Source: Phoronis australis
Lineage: Eukaryota > Phoronida > Phoronidae
Direction: 5' to 3'
Assembly: GCA_002633005.1 (NCBI GenBank)
Contig: NMRA01000110.1
Location: forward strand, 395,850-459,849
DNA: 64,000 nt
Under the pieces are notes generated by a model. The model was not told where the DNA came from, made no database searches, and saw nothing but the letters and a program-made list of their open reading frames with translations. The position numbers and the translations under genes are program-made. Shown piece by piece: positions 1 to 12,454 of the stretch. Within the stretch, counting starts at the first letter, position 1; every line of letters begins with the position of its first letter.

Positions 1-1961
1 TAAATGCTTTCCACATTCAGAAAATACAAACTTTTACGGAGTTAAAATCTATAGCTTTGTACACATATAACTAAATACACAGACCTGCCAATAAGGTCCA
101 ACATCAACCTTACACAAAGATAAAATAAACCTCTACAGTTTAAACATCAAAAGACATAACTCCTAAAAATTACTCAACCTGGTGAACACGATTACAGAAC
201 ATGTTGATCACTTAAAGCCATGCATCACCCAAATGAATGCTCAGGTGATTTAACAATTACTTCAGACTTAATCCGACATGAAGAGTACCCCTACCCCTTA
301 ATATCAGCGTCCTGAGAGTCGTGTTTGAGTCCAACATATCACATATGGCGTGGGCACCGCGGGAACGGATGGAGTTGTCGGATAAATTCTGAAAAATTAC
401 ACTTGCTTATGAAGAAACTCATAAAGGTTGCAAACAAAATTGCTTTTGGAAATCTGGTTGATACTGACCATAAAACAACAAGAAATAGAAGAAAAATGCA
501 AAGCGTTGAAATGCGCCATGGACTACACTGCAGCCACTGGGTGGTGCTAAATACAATGATTTGTTGCTGCATGGAATATACTCGTCAAATTTCACAAATA
601 TCGCGTAGGGAGTTTCGGAGATACATATTCTGTAAATAGAAACACAAGCGAAAGTGCCACAAGGGGCACAAAGTTCTTGGATCGATACGAACATCAATGT
701 CAGTCGTGCTGTTGTCAGTAGGAAGACCTTTGCAATATTCTTAAACTCCTTTTGCTTAGTTAAGTGGATAAAAAGGTTGACGCAACAAACAGACTAAAAA
801 CAACTTCTAGGTGGCGCAAACTAAGTCTGTTCCATGCAAAAAAGGTGCAGTCACCTTCCCAGTAGAAACTTATTTGTGTAAAAATTAATGAAATTTTGCC
901 AAGGAACACATATCATATAAGTGGAAGTCATCGTAAAAAATGAAAGCTGTGATTAAAAGGCACTGCTGTAGTCAAATGAAAGTTGCCACTAGATGGCACT
1001 GCTGTAGTCAGATGTGCCAAAAAGTGGTCAATATAAAAAATGGCACTACAGAACAGAGCTGCAGTCAAATGAGTTCTTAATTCGTTGTCTATGTTGTCAG
1101 CTTCATAGAAACATACATGTCAAACCTCATTAAGATCCTGGAAGGGGTTTAGGAGATACAAAAGTGGACGCTGGAGGCCCAAGTGGTCAGATGACTGCAA
1201 GTTGCACTCACACACAATGTATATTATGTGGACACACAAAAATGACCACTCAGGGGCGGGCACTGAATAAGTTAAATCCATCTAAAACTGGGCAGTTGCC
1301 TTCTTAGAAAGTCATTTTCCAAATTTCACAAAGATCCATCCAGGAATTTGTTAGATAATGAGGCATATACACAGAAAAAAATTCCACTAGGGGGCACCAA
1401 AAGCAGTGGGACTCATCTTGGAATCAGCACCAGGCTGACTTTCCTCAGTAACAGTATTCCCACCAGCTGGATTGAATTTGAGCTCGGTGAGAACAGCAGA
1501 ACGCTATCAACTTGTGTTCAGCTATGCCTCGAAGATGAGACCACTGTGTTCCGTGTTTTAGGAATAATTAAATCGCTAAGTTAAGGAATAATTTCCACAC
1601 TGCAGTGTAACAGCAGTGACTCAAAAGTTTACAAGTCCAAAGCACATAAAAGCATTGTATACTTATCACAGATAGGACAACATAAAACTTAGCATGATAG
1701 CTCAAAATCTGAGCATGGTGGTCAAATTTGAGTGTGGGGAGCTCAAAATCTGAGCATGGTAGTCATGCACCCACATAATATTATGTACATGGGGATACAT
1801 AAAAAATAAGATAACAAGCAATATAAAATTTCCACAATTAAGAAAGAGAATGCACACTTCAACAAATTGTAAAACTTGATAAAATTATAAACAAAAAATA
1901 AATTTTAAAAATTATGCAACTCATTAAAAATATTCTAAGCACAAATAGTTAATTCACTTAC
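1..1961. other. Downstream intron of the LRRC74-like gene, repeat-rich
   Basis: No exon could be supported here on either strand. The stretch lies downstream (minus strand) of the last LRR exon seen and is therefore probably intronic. From about 640 onward it carries diverged repeats of the kind 'caaatttca..aagatcc..ggagatac..ccactagxxggc', shared with 3.6-5.3 kb. A perfect match to the CTCF-type core is at 1384-1398. Confidence 0.4.
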
Positions 1962-4900
1962 TAAAAATGTTAGAAACATATTCTCCTTCAACATGTCTGC
2001 AAAGTATGAACCACCAGCGCCCTCTAGATGATTGTCGGTGAGATCTAATGTTTCAACCACGGTGTTCAACTGGAAATGGAAATGGAAATCAGAGTTAATT
2101 AAAGTGGAACTTGTTAGCTCTGTGATTGCTTGGTCAAATTAGTTAGAAACACAACATATAACACAACATATAGCGACGATGTGAATATGAAGTATGATGA
2201 AAATTTCTAAACGTTTTTAAGAACAAATTTTGTGGCAAAAATGATCTGCCGCAAGTCACTGAACCATGTCCAGTAAGTATCGTAACGTGGTGCTGGGTAA
2301 TAACACTGTATGATGCAGGTTATGTGAGACCCCAAGGTATGTCATTAGTTCAAAGGTCACCTATTTGCAGAATGTTTTGTTTTCACATTAATTTTACAAG
2401 TTCACTATGAATACAACTACACTTTGTTTAGCGTAGCTGATGTTAAAACAGCATTGTGGTTGATAGTTCCTGCTATACATTAACATAGTTAGGACCACGC
2501 AAATATACCTTTAAGGTAAAGATTGAGCAGGAAAATACATGTGGTGTCTCATGGTGTGAGCCTGTATACAGAACTGGGCCTGCCACCTATTGTCTATAAC
2601 TTGACTCAATCGCATCAACATACGTATACACATACATATTTCTGGAAAGAAAAGTGGCAGCTAAGACCAGCTTCTACTGAATTTTTCAAACTTTCTGAAA
2701 CATACGCTGTCATGTTCAGCCATAGTTTTTAAATAGTAATACCACCTAATTATGACACGAGACCTTGGATTGATGAATTCTTGATCATCATTAACCATTC
2801 TTCATCATCACAGAGATGCGTGTGAAGCTTTCCAGGTTAACTTTAATTTTTAAATTTAATATTGAAACCATGTATTTGAATTCAATTTTGAAAACTCTAT
2901 ATTCAATCTAAATTTGAAAAATGAAACATTAATGTCAAATTTTATAGTTTCAGTTAAAATTGAAATAATGACTAAAGGTTTAATGTTAGCATTTTCCAAC
3001 CTAATGTCACTTTCCCACCAAGACTGCAACTCCCCCATTTGGTGGAGTTGTACTCTATGGGAAAGTTAACTGCTGAACTGAATTAGCTATTGTTACTCCT
3101 TTCAAAGTAAATGAATAAATGTAAGGAGTTGTGCCACTCTGCTTCAGTGGGAAGTGTTAACTCCACTTTGGCTGGAGTAATTGCTGGGGTCTTGACATCA
3201 ATCACGCGAGACCCAACAAGACATTCGTCCCTCCTCCGTCTTTCATTACCACCTATCAATAGTCCCATGTAAATGAATAACACACTCAAGGAACTCTAGA
3301 GCCGCGCTGCTGAGGTTGCGCCACACATGCGTGTAAATTGTTTGCATTCATTTTTTCGGTCTTGTCTTATTACGGAATTTACTGTCACTAAAATGTTTTC
3401 GATGTTTTTCAACTGAAATGCTCAAGTCATGTCATTAGGAATCCCTTTATCAGTTCTTGATAGCGTATGATTATACCAGAAGTAAATTAAAATACCGTAT
3501 TTGCCCTAACGTGCTTTTAACACCGGTCAAGTTTTTTTTTATTAGTCTTCATGTACAAAAAATCTGGATTCCTGTTGAGTGAGAACATATACATCAATTT
3601 TCAAAATCCTCCTTAGAATGATTTGGTTGATAGAAGGGCGGACGCCAAAAAACAGACTTGAAAACAGCAAAAATGACCACTAGGTGGTGCAAAACACTTC
3701 GAATCCATCCGAAAACAGTAGGATAGTGTCCTCTCACCAATAGATGCCTCTATTCCAAATTTTATGATAATTCATTGAGAACCTTTGAACTGATACAGAG
3801 GTAACCATAAAAAGTAAAATTGCCACTAGGGGACACAACGGTAGTCAGATCCGTCCAAAAGTAGTCTTCGTTCATTGTCAACTTTATATAAATACATTTG
3901 GTAAATTTAGTAAAGATTTTGAAGATGGTTTAGGAGATACAGCCATGGTCGCAAAACAAAAACAAAACTCCCACTAGGAGGCGCCACAGTCGTCGGAAAA
4001 TCATCGTCAGCAGTCCTCTTCATAATTTAATGCCGGTTTGGCTCGTAAAGGTGCAGACATCAAAAAACAGACTCGAAAACAATAACAAGAGCAACGCAGA
4101 GCGTTGAAATGCGCCCACAATTGCACCGTATACAGTATCCTTCTAAGGTTCTTTATTGGTACCATCAAGTGGCCAGTAGAGGGCATATATGTATTATGTT
4201 GTACTTTGCAAAATGGAAAGGCATGGTCATTGTCTCCTCAATAGGCTAGGGGAAAAATGTGAGTGATCTTCATAATACAAGCACATCCTATACATCAGTT
4301 GCTTAAAGCACCACAGAAACATAGAATTAAAAACAAATTTACCAACATACCAGATTAGCACAGCGTTAAAATGCCAGAAACAAATTTCTACTTGGAACTT
4401 TTCCTTCATAGTCACGAAGTAACACAAAGTATACACCTGAAGACCTATGAAAATACAGAGGTCAATGTAAAATACTAAAATTGCCACTAGAGGCTTACCG
4501 GTAGTCAGAATCATCCTAAAGTCGTCACCGTCCGTTGTCAACATCACATAAATACACTTTCTTAATTTAGTAAAGATCCTGCAAACGGTTTGGGAGATAC
4601 AGCCATGGGCGCAAAAAAAAACTGCCACTAGGAGGCGCCACAGTAATCAAAGTCATGGGAAATTCAGCGTCAACCGTAATCTTCATAGTAAGAACATACA
4701 CGCCAATTTTCACAATCATACTTATAGCGGTTTGGTTGGACGCCAAAAAACAGACTCAAAAACAGTAAAAATGGCCACTGGGTGTCGCAAACTACGTCAA
4801 ATCCATCCGAAAACGAGAGGATAGCATCATCGCACTAATAGGTGCCTACATACCAAATTTCATGAAAATCCGTTAAGGACTTGTTACAGAGGTAAACGTA

Positions 4901-5260
4901 AAAAACTAAAATTGCCACTAGGGGGCACACTGGTAGTCGGATCCGTCCGAAAGTTCGCACATGCCGTCCCATTCATGAATGGAACATATGTGCCAAATTT
5001 CATGAACGTGTGACTAAGGGTTTTGGAGATAAAGCAGCGGACGCCGAAAGCCGGACGCCGCCCGGACGGACGGATGGAGATGATGGCATAATGCGTCCAC
5101 ATATAAATATGTGGGCGCATAAAAATGGCCACTATGCGGTGCAAAATATCTCCACTCAATCAGAAAACTGTAGGATAGCTTTGCCTCACTAATAGATGTC
5201 TAGATGCCAACTTTTATGAAAATCTGTTTAGAACCTTTAAAGAAACAGAGGTAAACCTGA
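650..5260. repeat. Diverged interspersed/tandem repeat family with CCACTAGRGGGC cores
   Basis: The repeat modules contain four recurring parts: a 'caaaaaacagact' segment (about 3650, 4050, 4745), a 'ccaaatttcatgaaaatcc' segment (about 3755, 4852, 4994), a 'ggtttxggagatacagcc' segment (about 3938, 4586) and a CCACTAG-type core. The core appears near 985, 1384, 3677, 3823, 3971, 4484, 4624, 4775, 4915 and 5129. Related modules recur at 31.6-32.1, 32.7-33.3 and 38.7-39.4 kb. They look like a decayed, non-coding transposable family; no open reading frame survives. Confidence 0.6.
1962..2069 (-). CDS. LRRC74-like: LRRC74-like gene, exon 5: first complete leucine-rich repeat
   Basis: An exon of 108 bases (36 codons, phase 0 to 0). 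The acceptor follows a pyrimidine run (ccatttccag) and the donor is a consensus GTAAGT. The translation begins LNTVVETLDLTDNHLEGAGG and ends in ..FADMLKENMFLTFL. This is a ribonuclease-inhibitor-type LRR: LxLxxN, a G-rich turn, then a helix with A/L spacing. Spliced directly to exon 4 (12882-12991) it gives ..LAAAFK-LNTVVETLDL.., the junction expected in LRRC74A/B proteins, where the conserved HHGLG block is followed at once by the first LRR. The intervening intron is about 10.8 kb. Further LRR exons must lie beyond the left edge of the window. The family match is from memory of the domain pattern, not from a search; another NLR- or LRRC34-like LRR protein is possible but less likely. Confidence 0.75.
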
Positions 5261-8200
5261 GGCTCCACACATATATTGGTGCAAGCCCAGTCTCAATAGG
5301 CAACTGGCACACCATAGGTTGTCACTGTTGGTCTAGTTTTCTGTTGCTCCCTGTAACTGACTGTCTGTGTGTTTCAATACTTGTCCTAATTGAGCTTAGC
5401 AAGGTCATTGTGTTTTTTTCCTCTGATGATGGTGTTTCAATAAACACCAGTTCTAATCCTTTGTCGTTTTTATTAAAATACCTGTCCCAGGCAAAAGTTG
5501 GCCCAGAACAAATACACAGTATATAGACATTCTGTAGTATAACAAACTCAATCAGCCATCATGATGGACGCAATGGTATACCGGGGTATGTACCTTTCAA
5601 CCTGCCAAATTATGCTTCATAATTTCAACATTGTGGTTAAATTAAAAACAATAAAAGCATTAATAGCACTATTGCAAAATTGAACCATGGAATATTGGCT
5701 GTCAAAATCTCATTTGTCAATATCAGGTTGAAAATAGAATTTCTAATTCTGATCAAATATTTCATGTTTCAAACTTCTAATTTCAAAACAAATGTAAAAT
5801 GAAAATCGAAACACAGATCATTATGATGAGGAGAAACTCACATCAGAGCTTTCAATTTTACTTAAATATCAATTTTTGAAACATGGTACAAACATGAATA
5901 TTGTTTTCTGCAACAAGAGTGAGACCAGAACAATGAAAACCAGGTCAAAAGGTCACTAAAATGAACTGGCAATTGGAATAAGTTTTGTTTTAAAATACTA
6001 CAGTAGTTATTGTATAAACAAGTTTGGATCGAACAGAAATAATGATATTGAACAGGTTTACATGAAATTAAGTCTAAAATGATGTTTATTAGCACAAGTT
6101 TCCAATTTTCCCAATACTCATCAGAGTAACAATTAACACCAGTGAAGTCCTAGGATAGAAATGGATCACATCAATGCACATGACCAATTAGTAACAAAGG
6201 AACTGCTGGTATCCAATTTAGGTAACAAGTGGTAGCAAAGCCATATCCAAACAACAACAGCCTGCCTATAACCAGCTACCTTTCTACCAATGTTAACCAA
6301 TTGATTAAATCCATTGAAGAACATTATAAAAACTTTACGCTGAGAGGGCCGAGAGGGCAAGAGGTTTGCATACAAACTGCCTCTACCCTTTGCTTTGTAT
6401 AAAAACTTTCCACTATACTTTGGTTTGTATACAAACTTCCACTATACTTTTAAGGTACTTTCCTTACTTCGTATGAAACACATCTGGAGCGTGGATGCAG
6501 ATTCAAATTTATAGAGAACATGAACTGTCCAAGGTAACATTTTATTTCAATATTTCTTGTAAAAGCATACCAATTCCTCAATTTTTTAAAACAAGTAATT
6601 TGTATTCTTATTATAAAAAGGAATTGAGAGATTAACAGTTTGCTTTTTTCAGGACAACGATAAATGAGATTTCAAAAACAAATTCACACATGGTCACTTC
6701 CAAAATATTGTTGTGAATTGTTTTTCAAACGATTTTATGGATGCTTATCAATATCATTTTGATGAAGAGCCTGGAAAATTATGATAAACATGAACAATAA
6801 CTAACAGAACTGTAAAAACATTTTTGGTATTGGTATTTTGAATATTTACATAATCTTGAAGGGTTTACAAGACCTGAGAATGTTTACAATTTTCAAAACT
6901 ATGAATGTTGAAATATGATACAATTAGGCATTAATTCAGAAATAAGAACTTTTATTCAAGCACGTACCAAAAAAAAAACCCAGAAAATACTTCCTAATTC
7001 TTTGCTACTCTGTCCCGAGTCTGTGGCATTTTACCATAACACTATGCATGTGAATCCTGATGGTTGGCACATTTTGTTTGTCAGATGAATGAAAATGATT
7101 GTATAGCCTCATCGACCTAATGAGTTTGAATTTAGCCACATCAGGTTTGAATAATCATGAGTCTGAGTTAAAAATTTCTTTTTGAAGTCGGCAAGTGGTA
7201 ACCAACTTGCTAACACGTGTATCCTTGTTGGTTACTACTTGATATTTTATTCTGAATATCATAGCCTCGGTTTCGATGTAAATTATTGTAATGAGTATTT
7301 TAAGCCGGTTACCACTTGGCAGTGATTGTAACTACAGTTATGAGCTGTCTGTACTATGTGGAGAGTCTCAGTGCAAGATGGCTATACAGGAAAAGACCGA
7401 TTCTTACCTCGGTGCAGAGTTCATGACGATGCAGTAGAATTGAAAAATAACTTTGAAAAGCCAAGGTTCATTTGCTTATGACTGGTCGAGAACCAATTTG
7501 GCTGACTTTTTAATTATAATAACCGAGAATATGCCAATAATTCATGACGGTATGCAGATTAATCACCAAGTCAACTTTCAGTAACGTCCTCTATAACCTA
7601 AACAATGAGTCTGCATTTTTATCTAAATGTCTACAAACTAGATTTTCATTCAGTATATTTCTAAAAGTGGAAGGCCTGTATAATTTGATTTTTGACTTTA
7701 AAAGTACCAAACTGTTGTCAAATGGGTCACATGACCATGTTTTTTTACTAAAATTTACAAAAATTTATATTGATAGCTAAACAACTGTATCAAAGACAAA
7801 AAAATTTTGTTTGATATAAATCAAAAAAACACTGTTACAGTTTTCTAAAATACCACCTGTTTTTGTTTTATATGAAAATCATCAGTCCTACTTTTGACAA
7901 GCACTCATACGAAAGCACATTTTAAAAACTTCTAACAGCATTCTGGAGAAAGTTTATAAGTCAGTAATATCCAAATGTTTCATGTAAATCCAAAATGGCT
8001 GTTCCTGAGATAAGATCATTTGATAATCACTCAAAGTTACATGAGTGTGGTACTATTTTAAGAACCCCAAAGTACTTCAGGGGAAACGTAACTTAGACAA
8101 AAGGTTGCAACAAGTACCATTCCTGTACTCATCGGTCATAAACAAGAAACCAGCGGCAAACAAACCGAACCAATAGCAGAAGCGTAGGAAGCTGGCAACC

Positions 8201-8352
8201 GCAAGGACCCCAAGGGGTGAAACAAATGTGCAAATCCCCCCTTCTAACATACCCCCACATATAACTTCTTAGTGATACAGTATGTTTTAACATCATATGC
8301 ATTTCATCAACGTAGTTCCACTATATTTAAAAAAATTATTTTTTGCCATCAG
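2070..8352. other. LRRC74-like intron 4, left part; dispersed repeat relics
   Basis: No coding exon could be supported between the LRR exon and the nested plus-strand gene. The part from 3600 to 5260 is built of diverged copies of a repeat with 'caaaaaacagactcxaaaacagtaaaaatgxccactagg' and 'ccaaatttcatgaaaatccxtt' segments. The rest is AT-rich sequence without recognisable elements. Confidence 0.4.
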
Positions 8353-8570
8353 AATGGAGGATCTTAAGAAAGAGTGTGACAGGACTCTAAGAGATATAGG
8401 AGGACAGATTCAGGGACTCTGTACCCTCCAACAGGTGGAGGCAGTCACTCAAGAACTTTGGACACTGAAAAGAATCACTGAACAGCTTGCACAAAACGAG
8501 ATGGGCGGAAATTCGCGAGGAGAAAACAACATATCAAGCTATCGCGAGGCACGTTGTTTTACAAACACAG
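8353..8570 (+). CDS. Nested small gene, exon 1 (coiled-coil protein, unrecognised)
   Basis: ATG at 8354 lies one base after a good acceptor (ttttgccatcag), so this may be the first coding exon behind a 5' non-coding exon. It codes 72 residues plus one base and ends at a near-perfect donor (CAG|GTAGGT, 8571). The translation starts MEDLKKECDRTLRDIGGQIQ and is strongly helical and heptad-like to about residue 48, followed by a polar Asn/Gly/Ser stretch. The frame joins exon 2 (8683) correctly. The gene lies on the opposite strand inside intron 4 of the LRRC74-like gene. I do not recognise the family. A fossil transposon exon is possible, but two matching splice sites, an open joined frame and a poly(A) signal at 9009 favour a real small gene of about 102 residues. 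Confidence 0.5.
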
Positions 8571-8682
8571 GTAGGTCTGTACAACTCATCAAACAAGAAA
8601 ATCATGTTATTTGATTCAGAAACATACGTTAAGACGACTCCATAATAACATGTCACCCTAAAATGTAACTTTCCCATTGCAG

Positions 8683-8774
8683 GAGTCCCGTGGACTATTC
8701 TGGGCAAAACTTTGGCTGGCCGAATTGTGGCACAGGAAACAGGGTCGGAGGCCATACCAGGCTCGGAGGCCTAA
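8683..8774 (+). CDS. Nested small gene, exon 2 with stop
   Basis: The acceptor is cccattgcag at 8682. With the single carried base the frame reads ..TNTG-VPWTILGKTLAGRIVAQ.. and stops at TAA 8772-8774 after 31 codons. The 3' part repeats a 20-base module (GGTCGGAGGCC-type) about two and a half times, so the C-terminal residues (..GSEAIPGSEA) come from a micro-duplication. The intron is only 112 bases. The product is a predicted 102-residue protein of unknown function. Confidence 0.5.
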
Positions 8775-10704
8775 TACCAGGGTCGGAAGATAACTAAGAG
8801 CAATGACAACTGTGACTTTGTATAACGAAGAATATGTTCACTAAAAATGGACAGATTTCTAATTTTCTTAAATTGACCAATAAGTGTTGTTAACGTACTA
8901 GAATACCATTCTGTGCACCGACCTTTCAGGAATCACTGTCATTGTAAAGTAAACTATCCTAAGAGTTAAATGCAAATGTTAGTTTGCTGCTTGCAACAAA
9001 TGCTGTAAAATAAAGTTACTGAAGTACAACTAAAAGAAACCTAATAACACCTTTCTGGAATACAATGACATGAAAGGATTGTTGAAGGTGACCACTAATT
9101 TTTGATGAATAGACTACAAAAGCAAAGGAAAAAATTATATTACAAAAAATTACCCTGGGTGGATATGCGATAGATTGCCACCCACCTTTACAATCTCGTG
9201 TTATACCCGGTATAACCTATTCTTGGTCTGAAGCATTTTACTATTACGATATACGACTTAAATTGCATCTCATCTCCACTTTTGTTGTATCAAAGTAATC
9301 TAGCTTCTGAGTACTTCTTTGATTATCACATGTAAATATGAACAGGATTGATATAAATTAAAGACAGACAAATCAACCGTAATCAAAATGTATCTATGGA
9401 TGTCTATAGTACAGTGCACATCAAAAGTATTCAGACAAAATGTCCCAGAATTCCCTGTCATTATGGTCCTGGTATATAGTTTGTAGTGTATTTCTAATAT
9501 ACCCACCACGACAAAATGAGTCAGAAGTCGGAAACTATTATATTTCCTGACCAGACTGCAAACAGTCGCTATCGGTTAAAATTAGGTCAAATTTTTTTAT
9601 TGCAGATTATGATTATTTATTCATTCTACTTCACAAAACAATACTTTAAAACAAGCAATCTTAATTTTAAACCTTATTTATTTCATTTTGAAAAACATCA
9701 CCTTCTCCACGACTGCATATTTTGTGAAATTTTCATCGAAATTTGCCGGTTTTCGTGTCCTCATTGCTCAGTCTTCCGATGACCCAATTCGCTCGTAAAC
9801 ACATCAACAGAAAGGTCAAACTCTGCTCATTATGCATGTAGTAAGCTCTTTGAGTTTTTCGTCCAATCATCAGTCGTTATTTCACTTTTTGCATTCGGGG
9901 TATTTTCAACAGAAGTGTCACTCACCAGTCTTTTAGCTAGCAACGATCTTTTAACCCAATGCATCGCTGACCTCATTCGCTAGAACTAGTTAAGTGGGTG
10001 TGAAACTGTAGGGTCGCGAGGTCACGGCATGTTTTCAAGACAGTAAGATGGCTGGTCGCGGTGTTGCTGATATCTCAATGATTAACTCTTGCCTCTGACT
10101 GCCGTATCAAGATCAGCGAGAATAAACTGAACTCATCAAAGAGCACATTTGTTGATGGAGACAAAGATGAATTTCGTGACGGCGACGAGTCGTCTGACGA
10201 CAGCAACTCGTCGCCAGATGAGTTTCATGATCGACCCATCGCGAATACGGTTACGTTGGATTCCAAGGCGTTGGATTGGAACAAACAGAACTAACTTGAA
10301 GAAAACAGTCCGGATTAGCTTAATCGCACAACAATGTCATGTATCTGCAAAGCCAGTGAATCGGGGTGCAAGCAGCTGAATATAACTGCAAGAGAGAACA
10401 ATCTCCGATAGGGCTGAATCACTCGGTGAGAAGTCGAGGAAATCGTTGCTCTTCAGTCAGTGTCAGTGGACTTGGAATGGATAGGGATGAGTGACTGTCA
10501 TTTTTTTTCAAAATTATTCACACTAGCGTAAAATTTTGAATTATTTTGAACAAAAATCAGCCAGAAACCTGTATTTCGTAATCTACAGGACTTCATTTTA
10601 TTAAACTTCTACAAAATACACTTTAACAACTTGTTTTACTTGCGGTAACCCCTCCTGCCACAAGTGGACTGACCCTGTATACATTAGCTGGGAAAGTTTT
10701 CCTA
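8775..10704. other. Intron sequence, no further gene seen
   Basis: Apart from the poly(A) signal at 9009 I see no supported exon, and no clear repeat unit, on either strand. Short ORFs here have no splice sites or similarity that I can support. Confidence 0.4.
9009..9014 (+). terminator. Poly(A) signal AATAAA for the nested gene
   Basis: A canonical AATAAA lies 235 bases after the TAA of the nested plus-strand gene. The distance is reasonable for a 3' UTR and supports that gene, though AATAAA also occurs by chance in AT-rich DNA. Confidence 0.35.
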
Positions 10705-10705
10705 T

Positions 10706-10904
10706 GCACAGTAGTCAGATACATACGCACAGTAGTCGGATACATACGCACAGTAGTCGGATACATACGCACAGTAGTCGGATACATACGCACAGTAGTC
10801 GGATACATACGCACAGTAGTCGGATACATACGCACAGTAGTCAGGTACATACGCACAGTAGTCAGATACATACGCACAGTAGTCAGATACACATGCACAG
10901 TAGT
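10706..10904. repeat. 21-bp minisatellite, about 9.5 copies
   Basis: The unit is CACAGTAGTCGGATACATACG with few substitutions (CGG/CAG). Because 21 is divisible by three and the unit lacks stops in several frames, it creates long artefactual ORFs on both strands. There are no spacers, so it is not CRISPR-like. Confidence 0.95.
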
Positions 10905-10961
10905 TTTGTTTCACACTACTTCAATGCAAGGTCAGTCCTTCAGCATCACAGCTCCTCTAAC

Positions 10962-11140
10962 AATTGACCTATCGCCAGGATTTTGAGTGACAGCTTAACT
11001 GACCATTTAGAACGCATCATTTTTGACACACCTTGGTTTCCAAGCCGCCACTTTACCCGACAAACAACACGTTGCCGGGTAAAACTTATTGCTTATTAGT
11101 CGACATTATGCAAGGGGGCGGAGCTTGCGATAGGTCAATT
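10962..11140. mobile_element. 179-bp MITE, copy 1 (TIR AATTGACCTATCGC)
   Basis: The two ends are perfect 14-base inverted repeats (AATTGACCTATCGC at the left, GCGATAGGTCAATT at the right). A second copy of identical length (30914-31092) is about 90% identical. The element is non-coding. The target duplication cannot be separated from the AATT at the tips: either AATT is the duplicated target or it is part of the TIR. Superfamily not assigned. Confidence 0.85.
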
Positions 11141-11195
11141 CGCCAAAACCAAGAGACACATATGCAGTGAAATGGTAGCTCCAGTCAAATCTAGA

Positions 11196-11360
11196 CTACC
11201 GTAATCGTTCGGGTTAACGCCCATGTTCGGTTAACCGCCCATCCCCTACTTTTGGTGGATTTTCGATTTAACCGCCCACTGCTCGGTTAACCGCCCTCCC
11301 CCGATTTTTTGGGTTCGCCAATTTAACCGCCCAGGGCGTTAACCCGAACGATTATGGTAG
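11196..11360. mobile_element. 165-bp mariner/Tc-like MITE with 25-27-bp inverted ends
   Basis: The ends CTACCGTAATCGTTCGGG.. and ..CCCGAACGATTATGGTAG form an inverted repeat of 27 positions with one mismatch. Trimming to the TA gives TA-CCGTAATCG..CGATTATGG-TA, as in Tc1/mariner-type MITEs with a TA target duplication. The centre is GC-rich with repeated 'cggttaaccgccc' blocks. No coding capacity. Confidence 0.8.
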
Positions 11361-11771
11361 AACAACTCATGACCAGTTCTAAGACCAACAACTTTCGCTT
11401 AAAATGTAAGTAGTGAATCAAAGACTATAAAATAAAAGAGCAATTGATAACAGTGCCCACTCTGAGTTGATAATAGTGACCTCTCTGGACAATACAATTA
11501 ATTATCAAAGCAGCATAAAAATAAACTCCCCACAAGCTGCCTGACACTGTTAACATTTGACAAACTCCACAGAACAAAACCTGAAACCACAATTTTATTT
11601 CTTGATTCTCATTAGCAAGTAACCTGGTAATAGAATAGTTGGGAATACTTGGGTAGTCTGAAATCATAGCTGAATGCTGATTTTCAACTCTGGCACCTGG
11701 GCAGAATTCGACTTATGACTTGGATATCGGTTGAAACTATGAGGTCAGCAAGCAACAAAAGTGCCACGCCC

Positions 11772-11796
11772 ATCAATCAATCAATCAATCAATCAA
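11772..11796. repeat. (TCAA)n microsatellite
   Basis: About six CAAT/TCAA units in a row, directly before the minisatellite cluster. Confidence 0.9.
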
Positions 11797-11846
11797 ACAA
11801 CCACTTCATTAAAGGTAAAGGACAAAAACCATAAGATAGGAACTAG

Positions 11847-12205
11847 ACACTGCTACTGTATAGTCACTCAGTCATACATGTTGTGTATACCAGATACTGT
11901 TACTGTATAGTCACTCAGTCATACATGTTGTGTATACCAGATACTGTTACTGTATAGTCACTCAGTCATACATGTTGTGTATACCAGACACTGCTACAAG
12001 TATAGTCACTCAGTCATACATGTTGTGTATACCAGACACTGCTACAGTATAGTCACTCAGTCATACATGTTGTGTATACCAGACACTGCTACAGTATAGT
12101 CACTCAGTCATACATGTTGTGTATACCAGACACTGCTACGGTATAGTCACTCAGCCATACATGTTGTGTATACCAGATACTGTTACTGTATAGTCACACA
12201 TTCAT
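11847..12205. repeat. 47-bp minisatellite, about 7.5 copies
   Basis: The unit contains 'actgtatagtcactcagtca' followed by 'tacatgttgtgtataccaga'. Copies differ by a few substitutions (atactgtt/acactgct) and a one-base insertion near 12000. The last copy is truncated and diverged. Confidence 0.93.
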
Positions 12206-12454
12206 ACATGTACACAAACTTCTTATCCCATATTGGAAGTGTTTGTAATACTTGTGTCATAAGCATATTCAACAAAGCATGATAACATCTTACTAGGGCA
12301 ATAATTCACACAGATCTACCTGTACACAGACAAGTGGAAGGGGAATCAGGGACAGAGACAAATACAGTCAACACTCACGGCCAACAAAGTAAAGATTTAG
12401 TTCAAGTCAACTTTACTACCTAGTCAGTTGCTGTTGCAAGTGGCATACCATAAC

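Noticed and set aside
10623-10967. ORFs coding TTVRMYP-, SDYCAYV- and SRIHTHS-type repeat proteins
   Set aside because: They are the three readings of the 21-bp minisatellite with no start or splice context.
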